Of a stretch of DNA of 64,000 nucleotides, positions 44,672 to 53,608 are shown one piece after another. Source of the stretch: Providencia rettgeri (lineage in GTDB: Bacteria; Pseudomonadota; Gammaproteobacteria; Enterobacterales; Enterobacteriaceae); NCBI GenBank assembly GCA_900455085.1, contig UGTZ01000001.1, positions 4,122,501 to 4,186,500 on the forward strand, in the 5' to 3' direction. How positions within the stretch are numbered: the stretch's first letter is position 1; the number at the start of each line of letters is the position of its first letter. The notes beneath the pieces are model-generated. The model did no database searches. It was not told where the DNA came from and was given only the letters and a program-made list of their open reading frames with translations. The translations under genes were made by a program, and so were the position numbers.

Positions 44672-45643
44672 ATGAATTTAGAATCTATTATTGAACTGAC
44701 AACTGAGGATATGTCAGCGGTAAACGAAGCCATCCTCAGTCAATTGAATTCAGATGTTACACTAATTAACCAGCTTGGTTATTACATAGTCAGTGGTGGC
44801 GGTAAAAGGATCCGGCCAATGATCGCAATACTTGCAGGTCGATCCTTAGGCTATTCGGGTCATAAACATACCCAAGTTGCTGCATTGATCGAGTTCATTC
44901 ATACAGCAACATTGCTGCATGATGACGTCGTTGATGAATCTGACATGCGTCGTGGAAAGCAAACTGCAAATGCTGTTTTTGGTAATGCCGCGAGTGTCTT
45001 AGTGGGTGATTTTATTTACACTCGATCATTCCAGATGATGACGGATCTTGATTCAATGCGAGTGCTAAAACTAATGTCTGAAGCGACGAATGTGATCGCT
45101 GAAGGCGAAGTTTTACAGTTGATGAACTGCAACGACCCTAACATTACTGAAGAAAACTACATGCAAGTGATCTACAGTAAAACCGCACGTCTGTTTGAAG
45201 CTGCGGCTCATGCATCTGCGATTTTAGCCAATGCAACACCCGTGCAAGAAAAAGCACTACAAGATTATGGTCGTTATATTGGTACCGCTTTCCAGTTAAT
45301 TGATGATCTCCTCGATTATGATGCAGACAACGCTCAACTGGGAAAAAACACGGGTGATGACTTAGATGAAGGTAAGCCTACACTTCCCCTACTTCACGCG
45401 ATGCAAAATGGTAACGAAGAAGAATCAGCATTGATCCGCCAAGCCATTGAACAAGGTAATGGACGCCATCTGTTAGATACTGTTCTCGCAACCATGAAAC
45501 GCTGTGGTTCTCTTGAATATACTTATGAAAGAGCCCAAGAAGAAGCACAAAAAGCGATTGATGCCTTACATGTCATTGAAGATTCAATTTATAAAGATGC
45601 ATTGATCGGCTTAGCTTATATCGCAATCCAACGCCATTCTTAG
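44672..45643 (+). CDS. ispB: Octaprenyl diphosphate synthase
   Basis: 323-aa trans-prenyltransferase making the C40 side chain of ubiquinone-8 and menaquinone. The two aspartate-rich motifs DDVVDESD (near residue 85) and DDLLDYDAD (near 212) bind Mg-pyrophosphate. The GGGKRIRP segment near residue 46 is standard. Essential in E. coli. Divergent from rplU. Confidence 0.97.
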   Translation: MNLESIIELTTEDMSAVNEAILSQLNSDVTLINQLGYYIVSGGGKRIRPMIAILAGRSLGYSGHKHTQVAALIEFIHTATLLHDDVVDESDMRRGKQTANAVFGNAASVLVGDFIYTRSFQMMTDLDSMRVLKLMSEATNVIAEGEVLQLMNCNDPNITEENYMQVIYSKTARLFEAAAHASAILANATPVQEKALQDYGRYIGTAFQLIDDLLDYDADNAQLGKNTGDDLDEGKPTLPLLHAMQNGNEEESALIRQAIEQGNGRHLLDTVLATMKRCGSLEYTYERAQEEAQKAIDALHVIEDSIYKDALIGLAYIAIQRHS

Positions 45644-45683
45644 TCACTAAAAAAGATAAAGCGGGTCAAGAAAAGGGGAAACG

Positions 45684-46046
45684 CTATTTTTCCCCTTTGT
45701 CTTCTTCATCAATTTGAGCAAGCAGTGATGACAGACCATAACGCAGGATGTATTTCACTATTTTATTGCGCTCAGGCTCAGTCAGTTGGTAATACGCTTC
45801 CGACCAGATTTGCAATGCATCGGTTCTTTGGCTTTGATAAGTTACCGAAGGCTCATGCAGGCTAAGCTGCCCTTGGATTTCCCCCGGTAAGCTTTCAAAG
45901 TAATACTCAACAGCCTTACCCTGTACCCCTCTTTTACGGCGGTTTTTCCAGCCTTCTCGTCTTGCCATTAGGTTAATTCCCTGGGGTGATGTAGGGAGCC
46001 CTTCTAACCCTGCTAATTCTTTGGCAGTGAACCACAATTTTTTCAT
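45684..46046 (-). CDS. Mu-type DNA-binding domain protein A (putative regulator)
   Basis: 120-aa protein with an N-terminal domain of the phage Mu transposase/repressor DNA-binding type. The pattern is WFTAKELAGLEGLPTSPQGI, ARREGWKNRRKRG, then an EYYFESLP segment within the first 60 residues. The C-terminal half has EAYYQLTEPERNKIVKYIL, shared with the neighbour. ATG 46046 is preferred; GTG 46052 is also in frame. It has no transposase catalytic domain, so it looks like a regulator. It lies convergent with ispB. Confidence 0.75.
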   Translation of the reverse strand: MKKLWFTAKELAGLEGLPTSPQGINLMARREGWKNRRKRGVQGKAVEYYFESLPGEIQGQLSLHEPSVTYQSQRTDALQIWSEAYYQLTEPERNKIVKYILRYGLSSLLAQIDEEDKGEK

Positions 46047-46177
46047 TTTCACTTCACGCTTATATTATGAAACCCGCTGTTGCAGCTTTGCTAAAATGTC
46101 ATCAGTTAAAAAAATTTTTAAATTCAATATAATATTATTTTTATATATTAATTATTTACACCTTAAGTAATTGTAAA

Positions 46178-46525
46178 TTATTTATTATTAATTAAATTAA
46201 TTAGCGCTAATGCCCCTTCACGCATAATAAATGTCAGGATAATGTCTCTCTCCTCATTGGAAAGCTGGTTATAAGCTTCCTGCCAAATAAAGGCATTATC
46301 ATTTCTTTTTACTTGATAAGGTGGTGAAGTTTCGTTAGCAAACTGACCTTCAAAAATATCGATAGGTAAAGAACTAATATGGTATTCCAATGCTTTGCCT
46401 TGAATACCCCGCCTTTTGCGGTTTAACCAGTTTTCACGCCTTGCCATTGCATTAATACCTTGAGTTGTCATGGGAAGCCCTTGTAACCCAACCAACTCTT
46501 TTGCCGTTAGCCATTCCTTGTACAT
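46178..46525 (-). CDS. Mu-type DNA-binding domain protein B (putative regulator)
   Basis: 115-aa paralogue of the previous protein, about half identical by eye: WLTAKELVGLQGLPMTTQGI, ARRENWLNRKRRG, EYHISSLP, then EAYNQLSNEERDIILTFIM. ATG 46525 gives MYKEWLTAKEL, parallel to the first protein's start. The two genes run the same way, 131 bp apart, and probably arose by duplication. Function unknown; DNA binding is inferred from the domain. Confidence 0.75.
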   Translation of the reverse strand: MYKEWLTAKELVGLQGLPMTTQGINAMARRENWLNRKRRGIQGKALEYHISSLPIDIFEGQFANETSPPYQVKRNDNAFIWQEAYNQLSNEERDIILTFIMREGALALINLINNK

Positions 46526-47041
46526 GCTGACCCTCCTAGTCATGATGACAATTTAATTTTCAGTTGTTGAAAACTATCTATATTTTCTCAAAACCTTATT
46601 GACTCATTCGTTTTATTTATACCTATAAATAATAATATACAAATTATATTTGTTATTAGCATTCTAATTTCTTTTAATAACAGATAATTAAATAATTTAC
46701 TTGCTAATAATTTAACTAATTTTATTAACTAATCTAGATATATTACTCGTACAAGTAAAAAGTAGCATTAAATACGCTATTCTTGTCCCTAACTAGAAAG
46801 AGTTAGTTTTAACATCAAAGTTTTATCCTAATTCACAGTTATTCATTCTGACTTTCTATTTAATTTCATAAAAACCACGACAGTTTCATAAAATGAATTT
46901 TTAAGAAAAAATCAGAAATTATTTTGGGAAATTTCTGTTATTTTATTTCCAATAACTAAACGGATGTACTGAATGTATCATAATTTTCGGTTACTCGTAC
47001 CACTAACTCTACATGATTCTAAGTGAAAAAAGGACTAAAAA
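46526..47041. other. AT-rich gene-free region between Mu-like gene B and sfsB
   Basis: 516 bp of very AT-rich sequence. It should hold divergent promoters for the Mu-like pair and for sfsB. I see many short A/T runs but no clear gene, repeat or operator. Confidence 0.4.
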
Positions 47042-47314
47042 ATGATTTTACGGAAATCGGACTGGCACCCTGCAGATATCATCGCAGCTTTACGTAAACG
47101 TGGAACTACGCTTGCCGCAATTTCACGCGAGGCTGGGTTAAGCTCTTCAACGTTAGCAAATGCACTATCACGCCCTTGGCCTAAAGGGGAATGGATCATT
47201 GCAAATTTCTTAGCGATCCACCCTGCTGAAATTTGGCCGAGTCGTTATTACGATCCAATTACAGGGGATTTATTAGAAAGAAAAGTCAGAGTAAAAGCAC
47301 CAGTGGAAGATTAA
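47042..47314 (+). CDS. sfsB: Ner-like DNA-binding regulator SfsB (Nlp)
   Basis: 90-aa winged-helix protein of the Ner family (phage Mu Ner homologue). The motif SDWHPADIIAALRKRGTTLA, the recognition-helix region SSSTLANALSRPWPKGE and the following IWPSRYYDP are close to E. coli SfsB/Nlp, which was linked to maltose metabolism. It follows ispB as in E. coli, apart from the inserted Mu-like pair. A strong bidirectional terminator lies 21 bp after the stop. Confidence 0.93.
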   Translation: MILRKSDWHPADIIAALRKRGTTLAAISREAGLSSSTLANALSRPWPKGEWIIANFLAIHPAEIWPSRYYDPITGDLLERKVRVKAPVED

Positions 47315-47335
47315 AAACTGAATGAAATAAATTAT

Positions 47336-47372
47336 AAGGCCGTGAATAATAAATTAATTTATTCACGGCCTT
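47336..47372. terminator. Bidirectional terminator after sfsB
   Basis: A perfect 14-bp stem (AAGGCCGTGAATAA, 47336-47349; complement 47359-47372) with a 9-nt loop and T-rich flank lies between convergent genes. Confidence 0.85.
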
Positions 47373-47408
47373 ATCTTTTGATGGCAAATCAATAAAAAAT
47401 GGCTTTGT

Positions 47409-48581
47409 TTACTTCATTCGCGCGAAACCATCAGCAAGGTCTTGTTTTAAATCATCTAAATTTTCTAAGCCAATCTGCAAGCGCAATGTCGGCCCTCCAG
47501 GATTCCAATTAGTCACAGTTCGATATTCAGCACAATTAAATGGAATAATTAAGCTTTCAAATCCCCCCCATGAATACCCCATACCAAAAATTGATAAGCC
47601 ATCCAGCATTCTTGCAATATCTGTTTGGGTATATTTAGGATCAAGTACAATGGAAAATAGCCCCGATGAACCCGTGAAATCCCGCTTCCAAATTTCATGG
47701 CCTGGGCAATCAGCAAATGCAGGGTGCAAAATACGAATCACTTCGGTGCGTTCTTGCAGCCAATGTGCAATATTTAAAGCTCTTTCTTGGGCTTCTTTTA
47801 AACGAATAGGTAAGGTTCGCAAACCACGTAACGCAAGAAAACAGTCCTCTGCTCCCGGCAGCATGGCCATGTAATCATAAGTTTCACGTAATTTCGGCCA
47901 CCACGCTTGGTTTGCTGAGACAACTCCCATTAGCAAATCAGAATGGCCACCTAAATATTTGGTACCCGCCTCCAGCGAGATATCACAACCCAGTTCATGA
48001 GCTTTAAAAAATAGAGGTGTCGCCCATGTATTATCAATAATCGTCGCAATATTATGGCGTTTTGCAACCTCAACAATTGCAGGAACATCCTGAATTTCGA
48101 AACTTTGAGAACCGGGGGATTCTAAAAAAATTGTGCTGGTATTTGGCGTTACTAGTTTTTCAATATCAGCACCAATCATCGGATCATAATAGGTCGTGAT
48201 GATCCCCATTTTATCCAACAAACCATGGCAAAATTTACGTGTTGGCCGATAAACACTATCAGGCATTAATAAATGATCACCGGTTTTCAAGGTTGTCAGC
48301 AATGCCAACACAATCGCGCCTAAACCAGATGGTGAAAGCACCGTACCTTCAGCTCCAGCAAGAGCAGACCAAGCTTGCTCCAATTGCTTAATTGTTGGCG
48401 TGCCCGCTGTGCCATAATTAAATTCCGCCCTATCATTGATTAAGGCATCAACCGTTGGAAATACGACCGTCGAGCCACGATAAACGGGGGCATTTACAAA
48501 CCCAGCTTGCTTAGCAGGGTCTCTCCCTAGCTGGGTGACTTGTGTATCAACATGAAATTCAGATACCGCTTTTTTCTTCAT
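47409..48581 (-). CDS. Cystathionine beta-lyase-like PLP enzyme
   Basis: 390-aa Cys/Met-metabolism PLP enzyme of the MetC family. The PLP lysine is Lys208 in TKYLGGHSD. The substrate-phosphate region (NYGTAGTPT near residue 55) and the C-terminal LRLQIGLE segment are typical. It cleaves C-S bonds of cystathionine, cysteine or related compounds to pyruvate and ammonia. It is downstream of a HAAAP amino-acid transporter and both may be controlled by the divergent LysR gene, so it may be a catabolic cysteine/cystine lyase rather than the biosynthetic MetC. Confidence 0.85.
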   Translation of the reverse strand: MKKKAVSEFHVDTQVTQLGRDPAKQAGFVNAPVYRGSTVVFPTVDALINDRAEFNYGTAGTPTIKQLEQAWSALAGAEGTVLSPSGLGAIVLALLTTLKTGDHLLMPDSVYRPTRKFCHGLLDKMGIITTYYDPMIGADIEKLVTPNTSTIFLESPGSQSFEIQDVPAIVEVAKRHNIATIIDNTWATPLFFKAHELGCDISLEAGTKYLGGHSDLLMGVVSANQAWWPKLRETYDYMAMLPGAEDCFLALRGLRTLPIRLKEAQERALNIAHWLQERTEVIRILHPAFADCPGHEIWKRDFTGSSGLFSIVLDPKYTQTDIARMLDGLSIFGMGYSWGGFESLIIPFNCAEYRTVTNWNPGGPTLRLQIGLENLDDLKQDLADGFARMK

Positions 48582-48606
48582 GAGATCCTCTCAACAACAT
48601 CATTAT

Positions 48607-49893
48607 TTATTCGAAAAATTTAAAGAATGGAGATAGGCATAACAGCACACCAAAGAAAATGATGAACCACACTGTTGGGCCTTTAAATTTGTGTAATGCA
48701 GGGACTTTGTAAACCAGATAGCAAGGAATTAAACATGAAACGATACCAAATAATGGGCCGCCAAGTTGCATAAAAAACAGAATTGAGAACCGTGTTGAAA
48801 CCCAAAACCACAGTGCAATGATAACGCCTAAGCATACCCCATAATGTAGCACTGTTTGGTTAATGCGTTCTTCAGGAATAAATCGGCTCAATAGATTGAT
48901 AACGATGCCTTTTATCGCTTCTTGGAATCCTAAATAAATGCCTAAGAATGCTGTCAAGATAGCAAAAATATTGAGTAATGCGGTCATTACTTTCACAACG
49001 GCACCGGGTATCACTTGCGCAGCAATCGCTAATGCTGAAATATTTTGTTCAAAGGCTGATACTGCTTGCTCATGGCTAATTGAGAAAGTAAAAGAAAAAG
49101 CAAAAAACAAGACTGCAACAGCGAGAATAATATATGCAACACGGTTGGCACGTATTGCACGGTATGTCGCAATGCGTTTATCACTTTCTATTTTACGATA
49201 CGCAATATTCATGGGACTCAATATTTGTACAAATAATATAGAAAATAGGGTAAATGGGAGTGTTAAAAAAACATCTCGCATAAATGGGAGAAAATCAGGA
49301 AAAGCCGTGATGTTCGCAAAATTCCAATATGGCACCATCACTATACCAAGCAGTACGATAATACCGAATTTTACAATAACCATTGGACCAGAGACTTTAA
49401 ACAGTAACCGCTCCCCTTGTGCAGCAATGGCGACTAATACCGAAATAATAATCAGCCCATACCAAACAGAATCGGATAATAATCCTTCCGTTAATCCAAA
49501 CGTTTTAATGTAGGAAGCGCTATCGAAGGTGACTGCCAGTGAGTAAGAAAACATCCCGTGCAATAACATCAAGAAATAGGCAATTCCTAATGCTATCCCC
49601 CAGTTCTTCCCCAAATATTGTGTAATAACACTCGCGTAATCATTGCATTCTTCAGATTCTGATAATGTTCTGAGATATAAATTTTGTAGCCAATAAATTG
49701 CTGGATAAGAAAGCATTGTTGCTGCAATAAAGACCCAAATACCTTTGATACCAATTTGCACAGGCATAAAAACAATTCCTGAACCAATTGCCATTCCAAT
49801 ACATAAAATAACCCAACCAACATCATATTTTGTAAAGGGGATCTTTTTCGTATTAATCGGATTATCTGCACTTGCCTGAATACTATTAGACAT
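48607..49893 (-). CDS. HAAAP-family amino-acid transporter (serine/cysteine-type)
   Basis: 428-aa inner-membrane protein with about eleven hydrophobic segments. It is related to the SdaC/TdcC and YhaO (CyuP/DlsT) carriers. The MAIGSGIVFMPVQIG motif in the first helix is typical. Substrate is probably serine, cysteine or threonine, imported with H+. It is 25 bp upstream of the lyase gene and the two form an operon. Confidence 0.85.
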   Translation of the reverse strand: MSNSIQASADNPINTKKIPFTKYDVGWVILCIGMAIGSGIVFMPVQIGIKGIWVFIAATMLSYPAIYWLQNLYLRTLSESEECNDYASVITQYLGKNWGIALGIAYFLMLLHGMFSYSLAVTFDSASYIKTFGLTEGLLSDSVWYGLIIISVLVAIAAQGERLLFKVSGPMVIVKFGIIVLLGIVMVPYWNFANITAFPDFLPFMRDVFLTLPFTLFSILFVQILSPMNIAYRKIESDKRIATYRAIRANRVAYIILAVAVLFFAFSFTFSISHEQAVSAFEQNISALAIAAQVIPGAVVKVMTALLNIFAILTAFLGIYLGFQEAIKGIVINLLSRFIPEERINQTVLHYGVCLGVIIALWFWVSTRFSILFFMQLGGPLFGIVSCLIPCYLVYKVPALHKFKGPTVWFIIFFGVLLCLSPFFKFFE

Positions 49894-50047
49894 AGTCTAT
49901 TCCTCAACGTTATAGATTTAATTATAAAAAAGTTAGGAACAACATTATTGTGTAGGAGCTACGTTTCTTTTTAAAACTGGTGTGGCATGAGTAAACTGCG
50001 ATAAATTCACAATTATAGTATGCTGGAATAAACGGGTTTAATAGGGC

Positions 50048-51028
50048 ATGACAATGCTAATAAATAAAAACACTTTTGCGTTTAAAGCAAAAATTGACAG
50101 CTACGCGATTTTTCGGCATTTAGAGCTATTCATTAAAATCGTCGAATGCAATAGCTTCAGCCTTGCCGCTAAGAAGCTGAATGTAACACCATCGTCAGTT
50201 AGTCGAGGCCTTCAACAACTCGAAGATCAGTTGGGGGTTGTACTTCTAAAGCGCACAACGCGAAATTTTATTTTAACGGATGCAGGGCGCTATTTATTGC
50301 AACGATCGCAAAACTTATTGGCCGATCTCGATGATTCACTCATCAATACCGCCAGCTTCTATCAACACGCTCAAGGGCAATTAAAAATTACCTGTTCTAT
50401 TGCATTTGGTGTTTGTCATTTAATGCAAATATACAGTGAATATCGCGAGACCAATCCTAAAGTAAGTTTGTCTGTTGACCTTAATGATGAGCTCATTAAT
50501 TTAAATGAAGTCGATTTTGATATTGCGTTACGAATTACCAGCCATCCCCCCGAAAACTTTGCGTTACGAAAAATTTGTAATATTAATTGGGTATACTGTG
50601 GGAGCCGTACTTATTTCGAACGATATGGTATTCCTCAATCTCCTGCCGATATTGCATCACACAATTGTTTAATTAACCCAAATATTCCTGACACTTGGCG
50701 CATGACGGATAAAGACGGGAGCGCATATCCTCTCGAAATTAATAATATGATTGAGGTAAATAGTAGCTTAGGATTATTAGAGGCGGCTCGCTGCCATCAA
50801 GGTATCGTTTGTTTACCAACTTATATGCTAGGCAATTATATTGAAAACGGGGAATTGCTCCCTGTCTTATTGGATTATGACCCTAAATCCACTCCATTTG
50901 CCCTATATGCCTTATACCACCCAGCCCATACACACTCGCCTAAAATCAGGACATTTATTGATTTTTTAGTAGAGAAAATACCATCAGATCCGCATTGGGA
51001 CCATTGGATGCGACAGCATGCTTCATGA
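50048..51028 (+). CDS. LysR-family transcriptional regulator
   Basis: 326-aa regulator. The N-terminal helix-turn-helix (SFSLAAKKLNVTPSSVSRGLQQLE) is at about residues 35-58, and an effector-binding domain follows from about 110. It is divergent from the transporter-lyase operon across about 150 bp, the usual LysR arrangement. It probably responds to the transported amino acid or its product. Confidence 0.9.
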   Translation: MTMLINKNTFAFKAKIDSYAIFRHLELFIKIVECNSFSLAAKKLNVTPSSVSRGLQQLEDQLGVVLLKRTTRNFILTDAGRYLLQRSQNLLADLDDSLINTASFYQHAQGQLKITCSIAFGVCHLMQIYSEYRETNPKVSLSVDLNDELINLNEVDFDIALRITSHPPENFALRKICNINWVYCGSRTYFERYGIPQSPADIASHNCLINPNIPDTWRMTDKDGSAYPLEINNMIEVNSSLGLLEAARCHQGIVCLPTYMLGNYIENGELLPVLLDYDPKSTPFALYALYHPAHTHSPKIRTFIDFLVEKIPSDPHWDHWMRQHAS

Positions 51029-51042
51029 TGACTTACCAATAA

Positions 51043-51076
51043 AAAAGGTTGAGTTCAAAACGAAACTCAACCTTTT
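51043..51076. terminator. Bidirectional terminator between LysR gene and mdh
   Basis: A 12-bp stem (AAAGGTTGAGTT, 51044-51055; complement 51064-51075) with a short A-rich loop lies between convergent genes. Confidence 0.8.
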
Positions 51077-51100
51077 CCTATTAGGAAAAATTAATTGGCA

Positions 51101-52039
51101 TTAGCCATTAATGAATTTTTCACCTAATTCGATATCTGCTTTTAATACACCTAGCATATCTTTCAGTGCTTTTTCTTCAAATGCACTTAATTTACCAATT
51201 GGTAAATGCTTTTCGATACCGTTTTTGCCTAAAACAACAGGTTGTGCGAAGAAGCGAGCATGTTCACCATCACCTTCGGTGTAAACACATTCAACCACAT
51301 TGCTTTCGCCTTGGAGACCACGAATTAAAGATAAACCTAAACGTGCAGCTGCTTGGCCCATAGATAAAGTTGCAGACCCGCCACCCGCTTTCGCTTCAAC
51401 GACTTCTGTACCTGCATTTTGAATACGTTTAGTTAACGCAGCAACTTCCTCGTCAGTGAAGCTAACACCTTCAATTTGAGATAACAAAGGCAGAATGGTC
51501 ACACCAGAATGGCCGCCGATCACAGGCACTTCAAGATCATTAACATTTTTGCCTTTTAATTCAGCAACAAACGTATTAGAACGAATGATATCTAATGTCG
51601 TCACACCGAATAAACGGTTTTTATCATAGACGCCTGCTTTTTTCAGGACTTCTGCAGCGATAGCAACAGTGGTATTCACTGGGTTAGTGATAATACCAAT
51701 CAATGCTTTAGGGCAAGTTTCAGCAATTTGTTGAATCAGGTTACGGACAATACCCGCATTGATGTTAAATAAGTCAGAACGATCCATACCTGGTTTACGA
51801 GCAACACCCGCAGAAATAAGGACAATATCAGCACCTTTCAATGCAGGTTTTGCATCTTCGCCAGCAAAGCCTGTCACTTTAACATCAGTAGGGATATGGC
51901 TTAAGTCAGCAGCAACACCTGGAGTGACTGGTGCGATGTCGTAGAGGGAGAGTTCTGAACCTGCTGGGAGCTGGTTTTTGAGAAGAAGGGCGAGAGCCTG
52001 ACCGATACCACCTGCTGCACCTAGGACTGCAACTTTCAT
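51101..52039 (-). CDS. mdh: Malate dehydrogenase
   Basis: 312-aa NAD-dependent TCA-cycle enzyme. The Rossmann motif GAAGGIGQ is near residue 7, the substrate-binding RKPGMDRSD loop near residue 81, and the catalytic His is in GGHSGVTILPL near residue 177. It is divergent from argR, as in E. coli, and the shared region carries several ArcA-like TGTTAA motifs. Confidence 0.98.
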   Translation of the reverse strand: MKVAVLGAAGGIGQALALLLKNQLPAGSELSLYDIAPVTPGVAADLSHIPTDVKVTGFAGEDAKPALKGADIVLISAGVARKPGMDRSDLFNINAGIVRNLIQQIAETCPKALIGIITNPVNTTVAIAAEVLKKAGVYDKNRLFGVTTLDIIRSNTFVAELKGKNVNDLEVPVIGGHSGVTILPLLSQIEGVSFTDEEVAALTKRIQNAGTEVVEAKAGGGSATLSMGQAAARLGLSLIRGLQGESNVVECVYTEGDGEHARFFAQPVVLGKNGIEKHLPIGKLSAFEEKALKDMLGVLKADIELGEKFING

Positions 52040-52531
52040 TCTGAAACTCCTTAATTTGTACTTTAAAAAGATATCACTTTATTTGTTATACACTTAACAC
52101 ATTACGTATAAAAAACAATTTGTTAACAGATAGAGAGAGAGTTTAACGCAAGAGAACTTGTTTAATAATTGCCAGTATTCTAAACAAATTCCTTATCTGT
52201 TAATGAGATAACGGGCACTTTTTTAACAAATAGTTTTTCCGGCTATTGCATTTCGCACAATAAGTTGTTTTTAGTGTATATTATTCAATCAAAAATATTT
52301 TTGTTAACAATAAATTTACAACGAATATCTGAAAAATTCATTGCTCTATCATGCTAATTTTTCATTTCCATAATTTACGATAAATAAATACTTCTGACTA
52401 TCAACTCAAAACGCGCTTACCTAACTTCAAGTGATTACTGGTTATAAAATCATCATAACGCAATTTTGTTGCATAAAAATGCACTTTTACGGATAATACA
52501 ACTTAGTTCAATGCAAAAGAATGGGTTAATT
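52040..52531. promoter_or_regulatory. Divergent mdh / argR control region
   Basis: 492 bp without a gene. It contains several TTAACA/TGTTAA motifs (52094, 52121, 52198, 52223 and 52303 regions), which resemble ArcA recognition elements. ArcA represses mdh in E. coli. One ARG-box-like palindrome lies near the argR end. Confidence 0.5.
52470..52483 (+). promoter_or_regulatory. ARG-box-like site upstream of argR
   Basis: TGCATAAAAATGCA resembles half of the ARG box (TGAAT-N4-ATTCA), with C for A at two symmetric positions. It is 49 bp before the argR start. E. coli argR is autoregulated through ARG boxes. No convincing second box is seen. Confidence 0.45.
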
Positions 52532-53002
52532 ATGCGCACTCCGTCTAAACAAGAAGACTTGGTTAAGGCTTTTAAAGCCCTACTTAAAGAAGAAAAATTT
52601 AGCTCGCAAGCTGAGATCGTCACGGCTTTGCAAGAAGAAGGCTTCGAAAATATTAACCAATCAAAAATTTCCAGAATGCTAACTAAATTTGGTGCTGTTC
52701 GTACCCGTAATGCAAAAATGGAAATGGTATATTGCTTACCTACTGAGCCCGGTGTCCCTACTGCCACCAGCCCACTCAAAAATTTGGTTTTGGATATAGA
52801 CTATAACCCTTCTGTTGTCGTGATCAGAACGAGCCCAGGAGCTGCACAGCTTATTGCTCGCTTGTTAGATTCATTAGGTAAAGCGGAAGGAATTTTAGGT
52901 AGTATTGCTGGTGATGATACTATCTTCTCAACACCAGCAAACAATTTCACCACAAAAGAGCTGTATGAAGCGATTTTAGCGTTGTTTGAACAAGAGCTCT
53001 AA
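52532..53002 (+). CDS. argR: Arginine repressor
   Basis: 156-aa hexameric regulator of arginine synthesis and of XerCD recombination at cer-like sites. The N-terminal winged helix (SSQAEIVTALQEEGFENINQ, SKISRMLTKFG) and the C-terminal arginine-binding domain (SPGAAQLIARLLD, GSIAGDDTIF) are intact. ATG 52532 gives MRTPSKQEDL, matching E. coli; the upstream frame is not used. Confidence 0.98.
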   Translation: MRTPSKQEDLVKAFKALLKEEKFSSQAEIVTALQEEGFENINQSKISRMLTKFGAVRTRNAKMEMVYCLPTEPGVPTATSPLKNLVLDIDYNPSVVVIRTSPGAAQLIARLLDSLGKAEGILGSIAGDDTIFSTPANNFTTKELYEAILALFEQEL

Positions 53003-53022
53003 TCCATACTAATTTAAGCATC

Positions 53023-53052
53023 AAAAGAGGGAAATTGAATTTCCCTTTTTTT
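53023..53052 (+). terminator. Terminator after argR
   Basis: GGGAAA / TTTCCC stem with A-rich left and T7 right arms and a TTGAA loop. Confidence 0.8.
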
Positions 53053-53089
53053 GTTTTTATCTATTTCTATTCGATTTTGAGACATTATT

Positions 53090-53491
53090 TTGCTATTTGA
53101 TATTTTTCGTAACTTCATACACTATGGATTCCATTTTCTGATGCCAATTGCCTTTGGTTACCTGTTTTGGCGAAAAAATTGGAAACTAGCCGCCTTGATT
53201 ATGATTGCCACAATGGCTATCGACTTAGATCATCTACTGGCTGATCCGATTTTCGACCCAGAGCGCTGTGGTATCGGATTCCACCCGCTTCATTCTTTTT
53301 GGGCTGCGGTTATCTATGTGGTGTTATTATTCATGCCATCATGGAAACTTAAAGCCATTGCCGTTGGTTGTTTATTCCACCTTTTTACTGATTCACTAGA
53401 TTGTTATATGGGAAGCTTAAAAAAAGAAATGAATGCTCCAATTACATTGAGTTTAACAATACAACAATGCCCTATTTCCGTTTCCTCATGA
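53090..53491 (+). CDS. Small integral membrane protein, DUF6122-like
   Basis: 133-aa protein with about four membrane segments and a conserved IDLDHLLADP motif near residue 44. GFHPLHSF and HLFTDSLDCYMG follow; the conserved Asp and His residues suggest a metal-binding membrane enzyme. Start is TTG 53090, giving LFDIFRNF; an internal ATG near residue 18 is the alternative. Function unknown. Confidence 0.7.
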   Translation: MLFDIFRNFIHYGFHFLMPIAFGYLFWRKNWKLAALIMIATMAIDLDHLLADPIFDPERCGIGFHPLHSFWAAVIYVVLLFMPSWKLKAIAVGCLFHLFTDSLDCYMGSLKKEMNAPITLSLTIQQCPISVSS

Positions 53492-53608
53492 TAAAATAAA
53501 AGCGTTTTTGATTTATTACTGCAGGTATAATTCCAAAGAACGATAGTCATCTATCGCGACAATATTTAATGTTAATTAAACACTTTATTAACATTTAAAG
53601 GTTGTCGA

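Noticed and set aside
45684..47314. Prophage or Mu-like transposon remnant
   Set aside because: No transposase core, head or tail genes and no att-like ends; the genes appear domesticated, though this cannot be proved here.
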